A stretch of DNA of 54,096 nt, from positions 1-54,096 of the forward strand of contig JAISLH010000021.1 of the NCBI GenBank assembly GCA_031260565.1, in the 5' to 3' direction. Numbering within the stretch: position 1 is the first letter of the stretch; every line of letters begins with the position of its first letter. Shown piece after piece: positions 22,506 to 31,365 of the stretch. This DNA is from Bacteroidales bacterium (lineage in GTDB: Bacteria; Bacteroidota; Bacteroidia; Bacteroidales; P3). Position numbers and translations under genes: made by a program. The notes under the pieces are model-generated. The model was given only the letters and a program-made list of their open reading frames with translations. It made no database searches and had not been told where the DNA came from.

Positions 22506-23240
22506 TTAGCCTTCGTTCCAAATATTCCAAGCTTTTTCTGCCTGATAAACAAGCATTTGTAGCCCATTTATGGTTTTTGCCCCTTGTGATTTGGCTATTT
22601 GTAGGAATTTTGTCTGAGATGGGTTGTATATAAGGTCTATAACGATATGAGAATCATTGATTTTACTCGTGTCAATCGGCGGAATATCATCGCAAAAAGG
22701 GTGCATACCGACAGGAGTCGTATTTATGATAACCTGAAACGGATTATCGCCGCTCCAAATTTGCGAATAAGAAATATGATTGGGCATTTTTGGGTTGCGA
22801 CTTGCTATTGAGAAACTTATATTCTTTGATTTAAGAACGTTAGCAACTGCCTTCGTAGCACCACCATTACCGAGTATGACAGCGGAATGGATTTTGGTTT
22901 TAATGTTGTCGTTCCATAACTTCTCAAAACCAAAAACGTCTGTATTGTAACCTATTAAACCCTTATTGCTAACCTTAATTGTATTGACAGCTCCTACATT
23001 TTGGGCGGATGAATCCAAGTCGGAAAGTAACGGAATGATTGCCTGTTTGTATGGCATAGTAACATTGAAGCCGCAAAGGTCATTATGTTGTTGTAAAACA
23101 TTGGTCAGGTCGTCCAAATGTTTCAATTCAAAGTTCTTATATGTTGCACTGATACCCTCTTGCTTGAATTTGGCATTGAAATATTGCATAGAAAATGAAT
23201 GTTCTAACGGATAGCCAATCAAGCCGTAGAGTCTATGCAT
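22506..23240 (-). CDS. aroE: Shikimate dehydrogenase
   Basis: A 244-residue AroE, reducing 3-dehydroshikimate to shikimate with NADPH. Landmarks with start at ATG 23240: LIGYPLEHSFS at 7-17, catalytic Lys65 in NVTMPYK, catalytic Asp101 in YNTDVFG, the nucleotide-binding LGNGGATKAV, and NTTPVGMHP. I chose 23240 because homology begins there; the longer frame to 23303 adds 21 unrelated residues that lie over the DedA gene. The start overlaps the DedA stop by 8 bases, indicating coupling. Confidence 0.95.
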   Translation of the reverse strand: MHRLYGLIGYPLEHSFSMQYFNAKFKQEGISATYKNFELKHLDDLTNVLQQHNDLCGFNVTMPYKQAIIPLLSDLDSSAQNVGAVNTIKVSNKGLIGYNTDVFGFEKLWNDNIKTKIHSAVILGNGGATKAVANVLKSKNISFSIASRNPKMPNHISYSQIWSGDNPFQVIINTTPVGMHPFCDDIPPIDTSKINDSHIVIDLIYNPSQTKFLQIAKSQGAKTINGLQMLVYQAEKAWNIWNEG

Positions 23241-23949
23241 TTTTCTCTTTCTTTTTGCTGAAAAATCCTTTGTAAATGAGATATATAACGAATAAAACGC
23301 CAAGTCCTAACAGTACATAAGACAACTCGGAGCTATACTCGTCAATCAAATCCTTTTGCCCATGTGCAAGATAACCGAGAACGGCAAGAATAATGTTCCA
23401 TATTGCTGCACCCAATGTTGTATAGAGCAGAAAACTACCAAGTTTCATTTTAGCCAACCCAGCAGGTATGGAGATTAGTTGGCGAATGGCTGGAACAAGT
23501 CGCCCTATAAAGGTTGATGATTTGCCGTGTCTGTTGAAGTAGGCTTCGGCTTTCTGTACGGCTTCCTTGTTCAAGAGGCACATTCTGCCAATTTTACTCT
23601 CTGCAAACTTATAAATAATGGGTCTTCCGAGCCACATAGCCAAGTAATAATTGATTAAAGCCCCCAAGATAGCACCAAGCGTAGCGAAGACAACAACTAA
23701 GACGATGTTCATATTGCTTTCGGGCTCCATAGCCTTGTATGCGGCAGGCGGGACAACAACTTCGGACGGAAAAGGTATAAAAGAACTTTCAACAGTCATA
23801 AGTAGGGTTATCGTGCCGTAGTTTAAGTTTTGTTCATACCAAGCAACGACTTTTTCAACGTTTGACTGCTCTTTTTTTTCTTCTGATGCTATGGCGGTAT
23901 TGGCAAACAATAAAGCTGCCAATGTGAGAAGGATACTAATTTTCCTCAT
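23233..23949 (-). CDS. DedA family membrane protein
   Basis: A 238-residue DedA/VTT-domain protein with a predicted N-terminal signal or first helix (to about ASEE) and about five further helices. Conserved features are ESSFIPFPSEVVVPPA near 55-70 and GRLVPAIRQLISIPAG near 150-165. DedA proteins take part in lipid carrier (undecaprenyl phosphate, phospholipid) flipping and membrane homeostasis. It sits between the TPR gene (14-base overlap) and aroE (8-base overlap). Family certain, lipid substrate not. Confidence 0.92.
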   Translation of the reverse strand: MRKISILLTLAALLFANTAIASEEKKEQSNVEKVVAWYEQNLNYGTITLLMTVESSFIPFPSEVVVPPAAYKAMEPESNMNIVLVVVFATLGAILGALINYYLAMWLGRPIIYKFAESKIGRMCLLNKEAVQKAEAYFNRHGKSSTFIGRLVPAIRQLISIPAGLAKMKLGSFLLYTTLGAAIWNIILAVLGYLAHGQKDLIDEYSSELSYVLLGLGVLFVIYLIYKGFFSKKKEKNA

Positions 23950-25273
23950 TGATATATTGGGTTATCATAGTTTTATACACGTTATTTTTCATAAGGTTAG
24001 GACAGGACTTTATCAAATCATCCTTACTTACCTTAAACTTCAATGCCAAAAGGGAAAGGTAATGACTGACAATTTCCTTAAAACTTTCATCTAAGGCAGC
24101 CAAATCTATCAAAGTATAATAGATGGTAGGCTCTTCAAATTCGCAGGAATTTATTGTGGAATCTAAAATATGTATAGCGTCTTTCAGCCTGCCGTCGTCA
24201 GCCAAAGACATTGCCCAATTGATAGCACAGAGGTCTTTTTCTTTGAATTCATCATATATCTCACGATAAAGCTGCTCCCCATCTTCTTTATAACCTGCCT
24301 CGTAAAGCATATTGGCATAAGATAATTTGAAGTAAATATTGTCAGGCTCTGCTTTGATTGCCCTGTCTGCATATTGCTTTGCGGTGTTGAAATCGTTTAG
24401 AGAAAAATAGCAAAGCCCTATATTCATCAAGGCGGAGAAGTTAAGCTCGTCATTAGCGAAGGCTTTCTTGTAATAATATATAGCTTTCTCCCAATTTTCT
24501 TTCTGTTCAAAGCCACCACCCAAGGAGTAGAACACTTGTGCATTTTGAGGGTCTTGTTCAAGTATTTTGCCTAATAATTCTATGCCTTCATCTAATTTAC
24601 CAGTGTTCATGAGGGCTTCAGCTTTGCAGCGGTTAGCTTCGGCATTTGTTTTGTCAAGAGCAAGGGAATATTCAATGTAGTCTAATGCGTCTTCATTCTT
24701 GCCATACAGCAAGGAGAGTAAAGCCAAAGAAAACCATAAATATGCCGAATAAGTGTTAGCTTTTGCCAACGCTTCAAGAAATTCCATACATTCCTTTTCT
24801 CTTTTAGGCAAACGAGAAGCAGCAATGACAAAACACTCCAAGACTTCCTCATCATTAACGTTTTTAATCAACGCAAGACGAGAAAAATAAACAGAATTGT
24901 CAAACTCTTCTTCTTCAAACAAATTAAGAGCTATACTTCTATAAATATAAGCCGACAAATCACCTAAGGGTTCTGCATAATACATTACTTCCTCCACCGT
25001 TTCCGAATAATCATCAGACGGACCTTCAAGTATGAAATTGCATTTACGGAGTACTATTTCCTCATTGTCGGGATAAAGTTTGAGGGCAATATCTGTTGAT
25101 AATACCAAATTATCATAGTCTCCCTCAATTTCGAAATAATCAATTATCTCAATAAAGTCATCGGAAGCAAAGAACACCGGTTCATTATTAGCCACTAAAT
25201 ACTTAAACCTATCGGCTAATACCTCTCCTTCATCCTTCTCAGACTCAAATTCGTTGTCATAAAACTCGTTCAT
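23936..25273 (-). CDS. Tetratricopeptide repeat protein
   Basis: A 445-residue soluble protein with no signal peptide, made almost wholly of TPR helices (about 90-410; clear units include YSLGGGFEQKENWEKAIYY and FSALMNIGLCYFSLNDFN). The first 50 residues are highly acidic. TPR proteins serve as binding scaffolds; no partner is evident. Its ATG follows the stop of the preceding secreted-protein gene with no gap, and its end overlaps the DedA start by 14 bases, so it is part of a tight operon. Confidence 0.85.
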   Translation of the reverse strand: MNEFYDNEFESEKDEGEVLADRFKYLVANNEPVFFASDDFIEIIDYFEIEGDYDNLVLSTDIALKLYPDNEEIVLRKCNFILEGPSDDYSETVEEVMYYAEPLGDLSAYIYRSIALNLFEEEEFDNSVYFSRLALIKNVNDEEVLECFVIAASRLPKREKECMEFLEALAKANTYSAYLWFSLALLSLLYGKNEDALDYIEYSLALDKTNAEANRCKAEALMNTGKLDEGIELLGKILEQDPQNAQVFYSLGGGFEQKENWEKAIYYYKKAFANDELNFSALMNIGLCYFSLNDFNTAKQYADRAIKAEPDNIYFKLSYANMLYEAGYKEDGEQLYREIYDEFKEKDLCAINWAMSLADDGRLKDAIHILDSTINSCEFEEPTIYYTLIDLAALDESFKEIVSHYLSLLALKFKVSKDDLIKSCPNLMKNNVYKTMITQYINEEN

Positions 25274-26704
25274 CTATCTAAGCTCCTTTGGAATCATTGC
25301 AACACGATGAAGTTTGTTGTTGCGGAAAATAATATACACATTACCCATATAGAACCAATGGCGGTTTGACCCGTCAAAAATAGTCTCCACATTGCGATTT
25401 GGTTTTCCCCAAGCCTGCTCTGCCATATCCTGAGTCATATTTTCAATCAGCTCCTTCTGCAAAATAGCCTTAAAGAATGTCGGATAAGTGTTCTTGTATT
25501 TGAGAACATCATTCGCATACGCCAAACTGCGGTCAAAGGTTAGCTTATCCCCTAAGTTATAGTCGGCAGGCAGATAGAACTTTCGCCCGTTTTCGGTTCT
25601 CATAAGCATCTGAAACTTTCCATCCTTTATCATAAAATCCAAGCAATGAAAAACATCGCCCTGCCGTATCGTCAAAGCCCTCTTTCGTCTGATGTCTATA
25701 ACCGTCAGAGGGAACTTTTCGCCACGATAAACGAAGTCCATATCCTTATATTTCACCTTCATACGATTGAGAAACGTCTCTATGACGAAATCAAAGTTTG
25801 TTCTCTCTGTAACAGGTGGGTATTTGTAGTATATCGTATCACGACCTCCGCCCACCAAAACAAGCTTCAAATAAACATCAGTCAAAGAAGCAGCATTATG
25901 AGCCCAATCAGCAACAATGAAAGTCTTTCCTTCCAATAATTTAGCTTTAGCAATAGGGTAGTCAGTGAAAGAATATTTACGACTATCGTCTCCATAATTA
26001 AACAGCTTAGTTCCATTGAAGAGTCGTTCGCAAGTACCGTCCGATACGATTGGCAAAATCAATCGCTGTCCCACCAATTTCTCAGGCAGATACGCATAAT
26101 TGGCGTTTGTATCGTAAATTATAAGTGATAAATCCTCCCGATTGTATTTGCTATTTGGGTATTCATTTTTATTGTTGTTTAGATAAGACATCGGAATGAA
26201 AGGAAAATTGTACCTGTTCCAAAAGTCACTATAATTATAGAAGACCGTATCACCTGTCAAACCTGCAACCATTTTGATAAATCCACGAGGCATTGCCTTA
26301 AAGTCTTGTTTTTCCAACTCTGCATCATCTACTTTTTGGAACGCAAACTGGTCTGCAACATACTCCTTAACCACAAACCACTCGCCCTTCAACTTATTGA
26401 GAGCCTCCGACTTCATTCTGGTCAATTTATAGTAAGAAACGTCTCTGTAAGGCGTCTGCTCGTCCCCGGTAAAGAAGTATTTGAGCAACGTATCAGACAC
26501 ATTCTCAAGATAGAGTGTCTGACCCACCAACGTATTTGGTTGAGTCAGGAATTTTAAATGATAACTATAATCATTATAGTCAAAATCGGGCAACTCCTTA
26601 TAAACTCTTATCTGTCCAAAAAGATGACTTGAAAGCGTAAAAGCAAGAGCTAACGCAATCATTTTTAGAATAAATCCGTTCTTTTGTTTAATTATATTTT
26701 CCAT
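25274..26704 (-). CDS. Secreted protein of unknown function
   Basis: A 476-residue protein. A signal peptide covers about 1-31 (MIALALAFTLSSHLFGQ end). I see no domain I can name. The C-terminal stretch AWGKPNRNVETIFDGSNRHW followed by FYMGNVYIIFRNNKL resembles the two-strand ending of small SmpA/OmlA-like envelope domains. The body is rich in Tyr, Asp and Lys and looks like repeated beta modules. I chose ATG 26704: a GGAG lies 5 bases upstream and a TATCTTTG -7 element (plus-strand CAAAGATA, 26727-26734) just beyond, so the longer frame to 26779 would run through the promoter. First gene of the run to the M50 peptidase. Confidence 0.75.
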   Translation of the reverse strand: MENIIKQKNGFILKMIALALAFTLSSHLFGQIRVYKELPDFDYNDYSYHLKFLTQPNTLVGQTLYLENVSDTLLKYFFTGDEQTPYRDVSYYKLTRMKSEALNKLKGEWFVVKEYVADQFAFQKVDDAELEKQDFKAMPRGFIKMVAGLTGDTVFYNYSDFWNRYNFPFIPMSYLNNNKNEYPNSKYNREDLSLIIYDTNANYAYLPEKLVGQRLILPIVSDGTCERLFNGTKLFNYGDDSRKYSFTDYPIAKAKLLEGKTFIVADWAHNAASLTDVYLKLVLVGGGRDTIYYKYPPVTERTNFDFVIETFLNRMKVKYKDMDFVYRGEKFPLTVIDIRRKRALTIRQGDVFHCLDFMIKDGKFQMLMRTENGRKFYLPADYNLGDKLTFDRSLAYANDVLKYKNTYPTFFKAILQKELIENMTQDMAEQAWGKPNRNVETIFDGSNRHWFYMGNVYIIFRNNKLHRVAMIPKELR

Positions 26705-26829
26705 ATAAACTCCAAATTTCTGCTTGCAAAGATAAGTAAAAATTTTCAAATGAAATATTTCGCCAAATGAAAACATCAAAACATTAGAATTTTACCTTAA
26801 TTTTCTCTTCCATATTCTTCAGAAAAATA

Positions 26830-26965
26830 AAACGCCGTAATAATTTCTTGAAACGCCACTTTAGCGTCACGAAACGCCGCTTTAGGAAATTTAAACGGCG
26901 TTTTATTTTAGCAAAGTAGCGTTTGAAAAAATAAAACCTTGCTTCGTTATGCTGAAGCAAGGTTT
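26830..26965. repeat. Block module G (seven blocks, inverted orientation)
   Basis: Block starts at 26830, 26851, 26872, 26893, 26913, 26934 and 26954, spacing 20-21. The joint GCGTCACG between blocks 2 and 3 shows that the shared core is on the minus strand here. The last two blocks switch to AAACCTTGCTTC and GAAGCAAGGTTT, a sequence type otherwise seen in module C arms. It fills the gap between two leftward genes; nothing else is seen in 26705-27015. Confidence 0.9.
26925..26965 (-). terminator. Block hairpin acting as a leftward terminator
   Basis: Perfect 12-bp stem AAACCTTGCTTC / GAAGCAAGGTTT (26934-26965) with loop GTTATGCT. Read leftward it is followed by TATTTTTT. It would end transcription of the gene at 27016-27672. 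Confidence 0.65.
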
Positions 26966-27015
26966 TAATAAAGGTGAATTAACCTTATAAATCTTTATAT
27001 CTAAGCAGGCAAATT

Positions 27016-27672
27016 TTAATCGTTACGAGGCTGAATGATTGTTCCCCATTCGCGTTTAGTTGGAAACTTATTGACAATCTTAATATGTTCTATGGCGTAA
27101 CGTCCGCAAGGGTGTATGGCAATGACATCAATGACGCCGTCCTGCAATTTAAGGACTATCTTATTCATACTGTATCCATTCTTCTGCTTCCATTGATAGG
27201 TGAACATTTCCTCAGGTTTTGTCGGCTTATAATTAGGACAATCCCACTCATGAACAGGTACTTGAAACAATTCTTTCCAACGATTACCGGTGTAAGTCCA
27301 AACATGAAAAACATTTAAGTTAGAAAAGTCGCGATTAACGGTCATAAACGAAATTTCATCTCCTCCATCACCGTCCAAATCCCCTTCATTGACAAGAAAA
27401 TACACTCCTAAATCGCCGCCAAACATCAAATCGGTCAGCTCTTTGTTGTCAGAAAACAGCTTGGTTGCCGTTTCATAAATATTTTCTTCAAACCCGTCTC
27501 CGTCAAAGTCTCCACGTATCATAAAGCGAGAGCTTTCCGTTTTATTCCATGTCCATTCCGATGGATTACGAGAGTCAATAACGACATCAGTCCAAGGTTT
27601 CAAATCCTCCTGAGCTTGTGCTATTACTGCTATTGAAAGCATTACCAAAGTCAAATAAAGTACACGTTTCAT
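27016..27672 (-). CDS. Secreted FG-GAP/EF-hand-like calcium-binding protein
   Basis: A 218-residue exported protein with a signal peptide to about residue 20 (AVIAQAQ). Two DxDxDG loops, GDFDGDGFEE (about 53-62) and GDLDGDGGDE (about 97-106), resemble the calcium-binding loops of FG-GAP/VCBS repeats. The C-terminal part has Trp-rich beta segments. No enzymatic motif is visible, so binding or structure in the periplasm is likely. It is a single leftward gene with a block-hairpin terminator after it. Confidence 0.7.
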   Translation of the reverse strand: MKRVLYLTLVMLSIAVIAQAQEDLKPWTDVVIDSRNPSEWTWNKTESSRFMIRGDFDGDGFEENIYETATKLFSDNKELTDLMFGGDLGVYFLVNEGDLDGDGGDEISFMTVNRDFSNLNVFHVWTYTGNRWKELFQVPVHEWDCPNYKPTKPEEMFTYQWKQKNGYSMNKIVLKLQDGVIDVIAIHPCGRYAIEHIKIVNKFPTKREWGTIIQPRND

Positions 27673-27733
27673 ATCATTTCATTATATTAAAATCAGGTGC
27701 AAAGGTATAATTTTTTTTTCAAACAAAGCAAAA

Positions 27734-28360
27734 TTATGAGAGTTTTACGCCAATCAGATGCATAAATTCCTCTCTCGTCTTCATATCTTTCATAAATACG
27801 CCAGTAAAGTCTGATGTAGTGGTAAGAGAGTTCTGCTTCTGCACTCCCCGCATTGACATACAGAGATGCTGAGCCTCTATGACAACTGCCACCCCTAACG
27901 GATTAAGGTTTTCTTGCAGGCAGTCCTTTATCTGTCTTGTCATTCGCTCCTGCACCTGTAATCGGCGTGCAAAGCAATCTACCACTCGCGGTATCTTACT
28001 CAAGCCAACTATTTGCCCATTTGGGATATAAGCAACGTGAGCCTTGCCAACGATAGGGCAAAGATGATGTTCGCAAAGTGAATAAATCTCTATGTCTTTT
28101 ACTAAAACGATTTGCTTATAATCTTCCTTAAAAACAGCCGAACGAATGATTGAGCAAGGGTTAAGGTCATAGCCGTGAGTGAAAAACTGCATTGCCTTAG
28201 CTATTCTCATCGGTGAGTCCTTCAATCCATCCCTTTCAACATCTTCGCCTGCCAAAGATAGAATTTGTTTGTAATGATACGCCATCTGTTGCAATGTTTC
28301 GTCATTGTAACGCTCCAATTTAACATATCCGTGTTGCGGAATCTGGTTTTCTGAATCCAT
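27734..28360 (-). CDS. folE: GTP cyclohydrolase I
   Basis: A 208-residue enzyme that converts GTP to dihydroneopterin triphosphate, which also feeds queuosine synthesis (queE substrate). The zinc ligands map to C96, H99 and C167 (CEHHLCP and QHLCMSMRG). [12 protein letters not shown] and RLQVQERMT are conserved. I chose ATG 28360: a TACTTTTG -7 element (plus-strand CAAAAGTA, 28382-28389) is 22 bases upstream, and the longer frame to 28411 crosses it. Divergent from the symporter gene. Confidence 0.96.
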   Translation of the reverse strand: MDSENQIPQHGYVKLERYNDETLQQMAYHYKQILSLAGEDVERDGLKDSPMRIAKAMQFFTHGYDLNPCSIIRSAVFKEDYKQIVLVKDIEIYSLCEHHLCPIVGKAHVAYIPNGQIVGLSKIPRVVDCFARRLQVQERMTRQIKDCLQENLNPLGVAVVIEAQHLCMSMRGVQKQNSLTTTSDFTGVFMKDMKTREEFMHLIGVKLS

Positions 28361-28536
28361 ATTTAGATAATTTTGAAGCCGCAAAAGTACAAAAAAAACA
28401 GCAAACGGCATAAACTCAACGTCATTTGGATAAGTTTTAATAGTGTTTGGGGGAAATAAAACACATCAATAGCAAAATGAATGTTTGATTAACAAAACTT
28501 ATGTCTTATTTCATAGAAATTAGTTGCTGTTTGTGC

Positions 28537-28559
28537 GTCATAAAATTATGATTTATGAC
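28537..28559. promoter_or_regulatory. Operator-like inverted repeat
   Basis: GTCATAAA, 7 bases, TTTATGAC: a perfect 8-bp dyad whose centre lies about 75 bases upstream of the symporter -33 element. It is not followed by T's, so a protein-binding site is more likely than a terminator. Confidence 0.4.
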
Positions 28560-28622
28560 TTGTAAAGCTATAAACAGGAGCAGCAATCAGCACATTAACG
28601 TTAGCATTTTTATCTGTAATAC

Positions 28623-28652
28623 TTTGCAATTAAACGAAAAAAAGTACTTTTG
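28623..28652 (+). promoter_or_regulatory. Promoter for the sodium/solute symporter
   Basis: TTTG at 28623-28626, 18 bases, TACTTTTG at 28645-28652. It fixes the downstream start at ATG 28674 and excludes the TTG at 28650. Confidence 0.7.
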
Positions 28653-28673
28653 CAGCCTTTAATACTGCTTTTT

Positions 28674-30113
28674 ATGGATAAAATCATCTTCATAGCCTTT
28701 GTGGCATACACTATCTTGCTTTTCGTAATCACGTGGATTACTTCTCGCAAGGCGGACAGCAAAGCCTTCTTTTCAGGTAGCAGAAAAAGTCCTTGGTTTG
28801 TTGTAGCATACGGTATGATTGGGGCTTCCTTGTCGGGTGTTACCTTTATGAGTGTGCCGGGTTGGGTAGAGGAGAGGCATTTCTCTTATATGCTGACGGT
28901 GTTTGGTTTTTTCTTAGGTTATCTTGTTATAGCCTTAGTGCTTATGCCTACATACTACAAGCACAATCTCATCTCCATTTATCAATATTTAGACACGCGT
29001 TTTGGTAAGTTTTCCCACAAGACAGGCTCATTTTATTTCCTTTTGTCAAGAACCTTAGGGGCAAGTCTGAGAATGTTTATCGTTATCTTCTTTCTTCATC
29101 AGTTTGTATTCCAACGCTGGGGTATGAGTTTTGAACTGTCGGTAAGCGTCTTTCTTCTTCTCATTCTGCTTTTCACAATAAGAGGTGGCGTTAAGACAAT
29201 AGTATGGACGGACACTCTTCAGACGACTTTTATGCTTACGGCACTAATTATGTGCTTCATAATGGTCGCCAACGCTATGGGGTTATCGTTTGGAGGGCTG
29301 CTAACAACGGTTTGGCATAGTGAGTACAATACCTATATCGTAACAGATACCGCTTCAAGGCTCTGTTGGTGGAAACAGATATTGGGAGGTATGTTTATAG
29401 CCATTTCAATGACAGGCTTAGACCAAGAGATGATGCAAAAAAATCTAAGTTGTAAGAACTTACGCTCGGCACAGAAGAATATGATAACATTTTCTCTTAC
29501 CTTGTTTGTGGTTAATTTCCTATTCTTGTTCTTGGGTGCTGCCTTATACATTTATTCTGCTCAAAACGGCATACCAGCCAGCGGAGACAGCCTCTTTGCC
29601 ACCATTGCCATAGATTATTTAAGCCCTTTGGCGGGGATAGTCTTTGTCATTGGTTTGATTTCTGCCCTTTATCCGAGTGCCGATGGGGCTTTGACGTCAT
29701 TAACAACAGCAGTCAGCATAGATTTTCTTGACATTGAAAACCGCAAAGACTGGTCTAACAAGCGTAAAACGCATATTAGACATATCATACATCTTTCTTT
29801 TGCAGTCTTGTTTGTCGCTGTGATTATTTTTTACTTTCATCACCAAAACAAACATTTGATTGACATCCTTTATCAGGTCGCAAGTATTACCTACGGACCT
29901 TTACTGGGTTTGTTTGCCTTTGGTTTGGTTTCAAAGCGTAAGGTCAAAGATAAGTTTGTCCCTTGTGTTTGTCTTTTGTCTCCACTGATTTGCTTTATCC
30001 TTAGCCAAAATTCGCTACAATGGTTTAACTATTCATTTGATTTTGAGTTGCTATTGCTTAACGGATTATTGACTTACGGCGGCTTATTGCTCATAAGCCA
30101 TAAGCAACAATAG
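28674..30113 (+). CDS. Sodium:solute symporter (SSS family)
   Basis: A 479-residue membrane protein with about 13 helices, in the SSS family of sodium-driven transporters. It opens MDKIIFIAFVAYTILLF; helix 2-3 carries GASLSGVTFMSVPGW, typical of the family, and later GLISALYPSADGALTSLTT matches the SSS core near the sodium site. The solute cannot be named. ATG 28674 is chosen because an earlier TTG lies within the -7 element. It is monocistronic and converges on anmK, with block module H in between. Confidence 0.9.
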   Translation: MDKIIFIAFVAYTILLFVITWITSRKADSKAFFSGSRKSPWFVVAYGMIGASLSGVTFMSVPGWVEERHFSYMLTVFGFFLGYLVIALVLMPTYYKHNLISIYQYLDTRFGKFSHKTGSFYFLLSRTLGASLRMFIVIFFLHQFVFQRWGMSFELSVSVFLLLILLFTIRGGVKTIVWTDTLQTTFMLTALIMCFIMVANAMGLSFGGLLTTVWHSEYNTYIVTDTASRLCWWKQILGGMFIAISMTGLDQEMMQKNLSCKNLRSAQKNMITFSLTLFVVNFLFLFLGAALYIYSAQNGIPASGDSLFATIAIDYLSPLAGIVFVIGLISALYPSADGALTSLTTAVSIDFLDIENRKDWSNKRKTHIRHIIHLSFAVLFVAVIIFYFHHQNKHLIDILYQVASITYGPLLGLFAFGLVSKRKVKDKFVPCVCLLSPLICFILSQNSLQWFNYSFDFELLLLNGLLTYGGLLLISHKQQ

Positions 30114-30170
30114 CAATTTGCATAAGCATTTTCCTGCTTAAAGTTCCCATGCTATTATTTTGACAAACGA

Positions 30171-30286
30171 AAAGTAAGGTTCGTAAAAATGAAACGGCGT
30201 TTTAATTTTCTAAAGTGGCGTTTCGTGACGCTAAAGTGGCGTTTCAAGAAATTAAAACGCCACTTTAAGAAAATGAAGCAGAGTTT
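30171..30286. repeat. Block module H (six blocks)
   Basis: Block starts at 30171, 30192, 30212, 30233, 30255 and 30275. Blocks 4 and 5 (AAAGTGGCGTTT, AAACGCCACTTT) are exact complements. It shares the GGCGTTTCGTGACGCT core and the GAAGCAGAGTTTGG end with module I. It lies between two convergent genes. Confidence 0.9.
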
Positions 30287-30318
30287 GGAAAAAGTATGTC
30301 TTTGTTCTATTCTTTTTG

Positions 30319-31365
30319 TTAAAGATAAAGGACTGTTTCTCCGCTGCAACTATCAGATGTAGCCCCCGTCATAGAAGATAAAACGTTGATTTCGCCACGA
30401 TAACGCAATACCCCGAGAAAGGCAAATATCAATGCTTCCTTATAATTGACGATTTGAGAGCTGGGAATGTATATTTGATGTGGCGTTTTGTTCTTTATAC
30501 GGCTTATTAAGAAAGAGTTATACGCACCACCACCCGTTATGAGAGCCTTACCTTTGATATGGCTTGCAATTTGCGTTGATATGTGCTCGCAGAACGTTGC
30601 TAAAAGGTCTTCGGTGTTTGATTCGGATTGCTCCAACAAAGGTAAGATGTTGCTGATAACCCATTCTTTTCCGAGCGATTTTGCTTTACTTTCGGTGTAA
30701 AAAGGTAAGGAGTTGAGCTTGTCCAAAAGCAAATGGTTTATTGTACCTTTTGAAGCTAATAAACCATTGTTATCGTATGGTAAATCAAGGTCTTGAACCA
30801 ATAAATTAAGAACCATATTCACTGGGCAAATGTCGTAAGCTATGCGTTTGCCATTCTGCTCAAAGGAAATGTTGCCAAAGCCCCCCAAATTGACACAAAA
30901 CGGAAATTCGGCGAACAAAAGTCTGTCGCCAATGGGCACAAGAGGCGCTCCTTGCCCTCCAAGAGCCACGTCAAGTGAGCGAAAATTACCAATAACACTG
31001 CATTTTGTTTCGGCGGCAATAGCATTGATGTCAGCGATTTGAGTTGTGAATTGTTTGTTTGGCTGATGGAATATCGTCTGTCCGTGTGAGGAAATGAAGT
31101 TAGGCTCAATAGAGTGGCGTTTTATAAAGTCTGATGTCAATTTTCCAAACAAATGACCGAGCCAAACTGAGTTATAAGCAAATGTTTCGCTGTCGCAATG
31201 CTCGCAATCAAGAATTCGTTGTCGTGTTTCGGCTTCATATTCTATCGTTTCGGCATTGCATATTGACCAAAGCCATTTCCCGTCTTGCTTTTCAAACTCG
31301 CAGCAGGCTATGTCCAAGCCATCAAGCGACGTCCCTGACATTAAGCCTATTACTCTATAGAACAT
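30319..31365 (-). CDS. anmK: Anhydro-N-acetylmuramic acid kinase
   Basis: A 348-residue AnmK, which hydrolyses and phosphorylates 1,6-anhydro-MurNAc to MurNAc-6-phosphate in cell-wall recycling. The phosphate-binding MSGTSLDG is at 9-16, SSHGQTIFH sits in the first domain, and LITGGGAYNSFL is the late nucleotide-contact motif. Full length and cytosolic. It overlaps murF by 11 bases at the end of a leftward run of wall and envelope genes. Confidence 0.95.
   Translation of the reverse strand: MFYRVIGLMSGTSLDGLDIACCEFEKQDGKWLWSICNAETIEYEAETRQRILDCEHCDSETFAYNSVWLGHLFGKLTSDFIKRHSIEPNFISSHGQTIFHQPNKQFTTQIADINAIAAETKCSVIGNFRSLDVALGGQGAPLVPIGDRLLFAEFPFCVNLGGFGNISFEQNGKRIAYDICPVNMVLNLLVQDLDLPYDNNGLLASKGTINHLLLDKLNSLPFYTESKAKSLGKEWVISNILPLLEQSESNTEDLLATFCEHISTQIASHIKGKALITGGGAYNSFLISRIKNKTPHQIYIPSSQIVNYKEALIFAFLGVLRYRGEINVLSSMTGATSDSCSGETVLYL

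Larger units (their letters stand above)
28361..28673. other. Divergent folE/symporter intergenic region
   Basis: About 310 bases without a gene. It holds the folE -7 element (28382-28389), an inverted repeat at 28537-28559, and the symporter promoter (28623-28652). It contains no block module. Confidence 0.7.
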
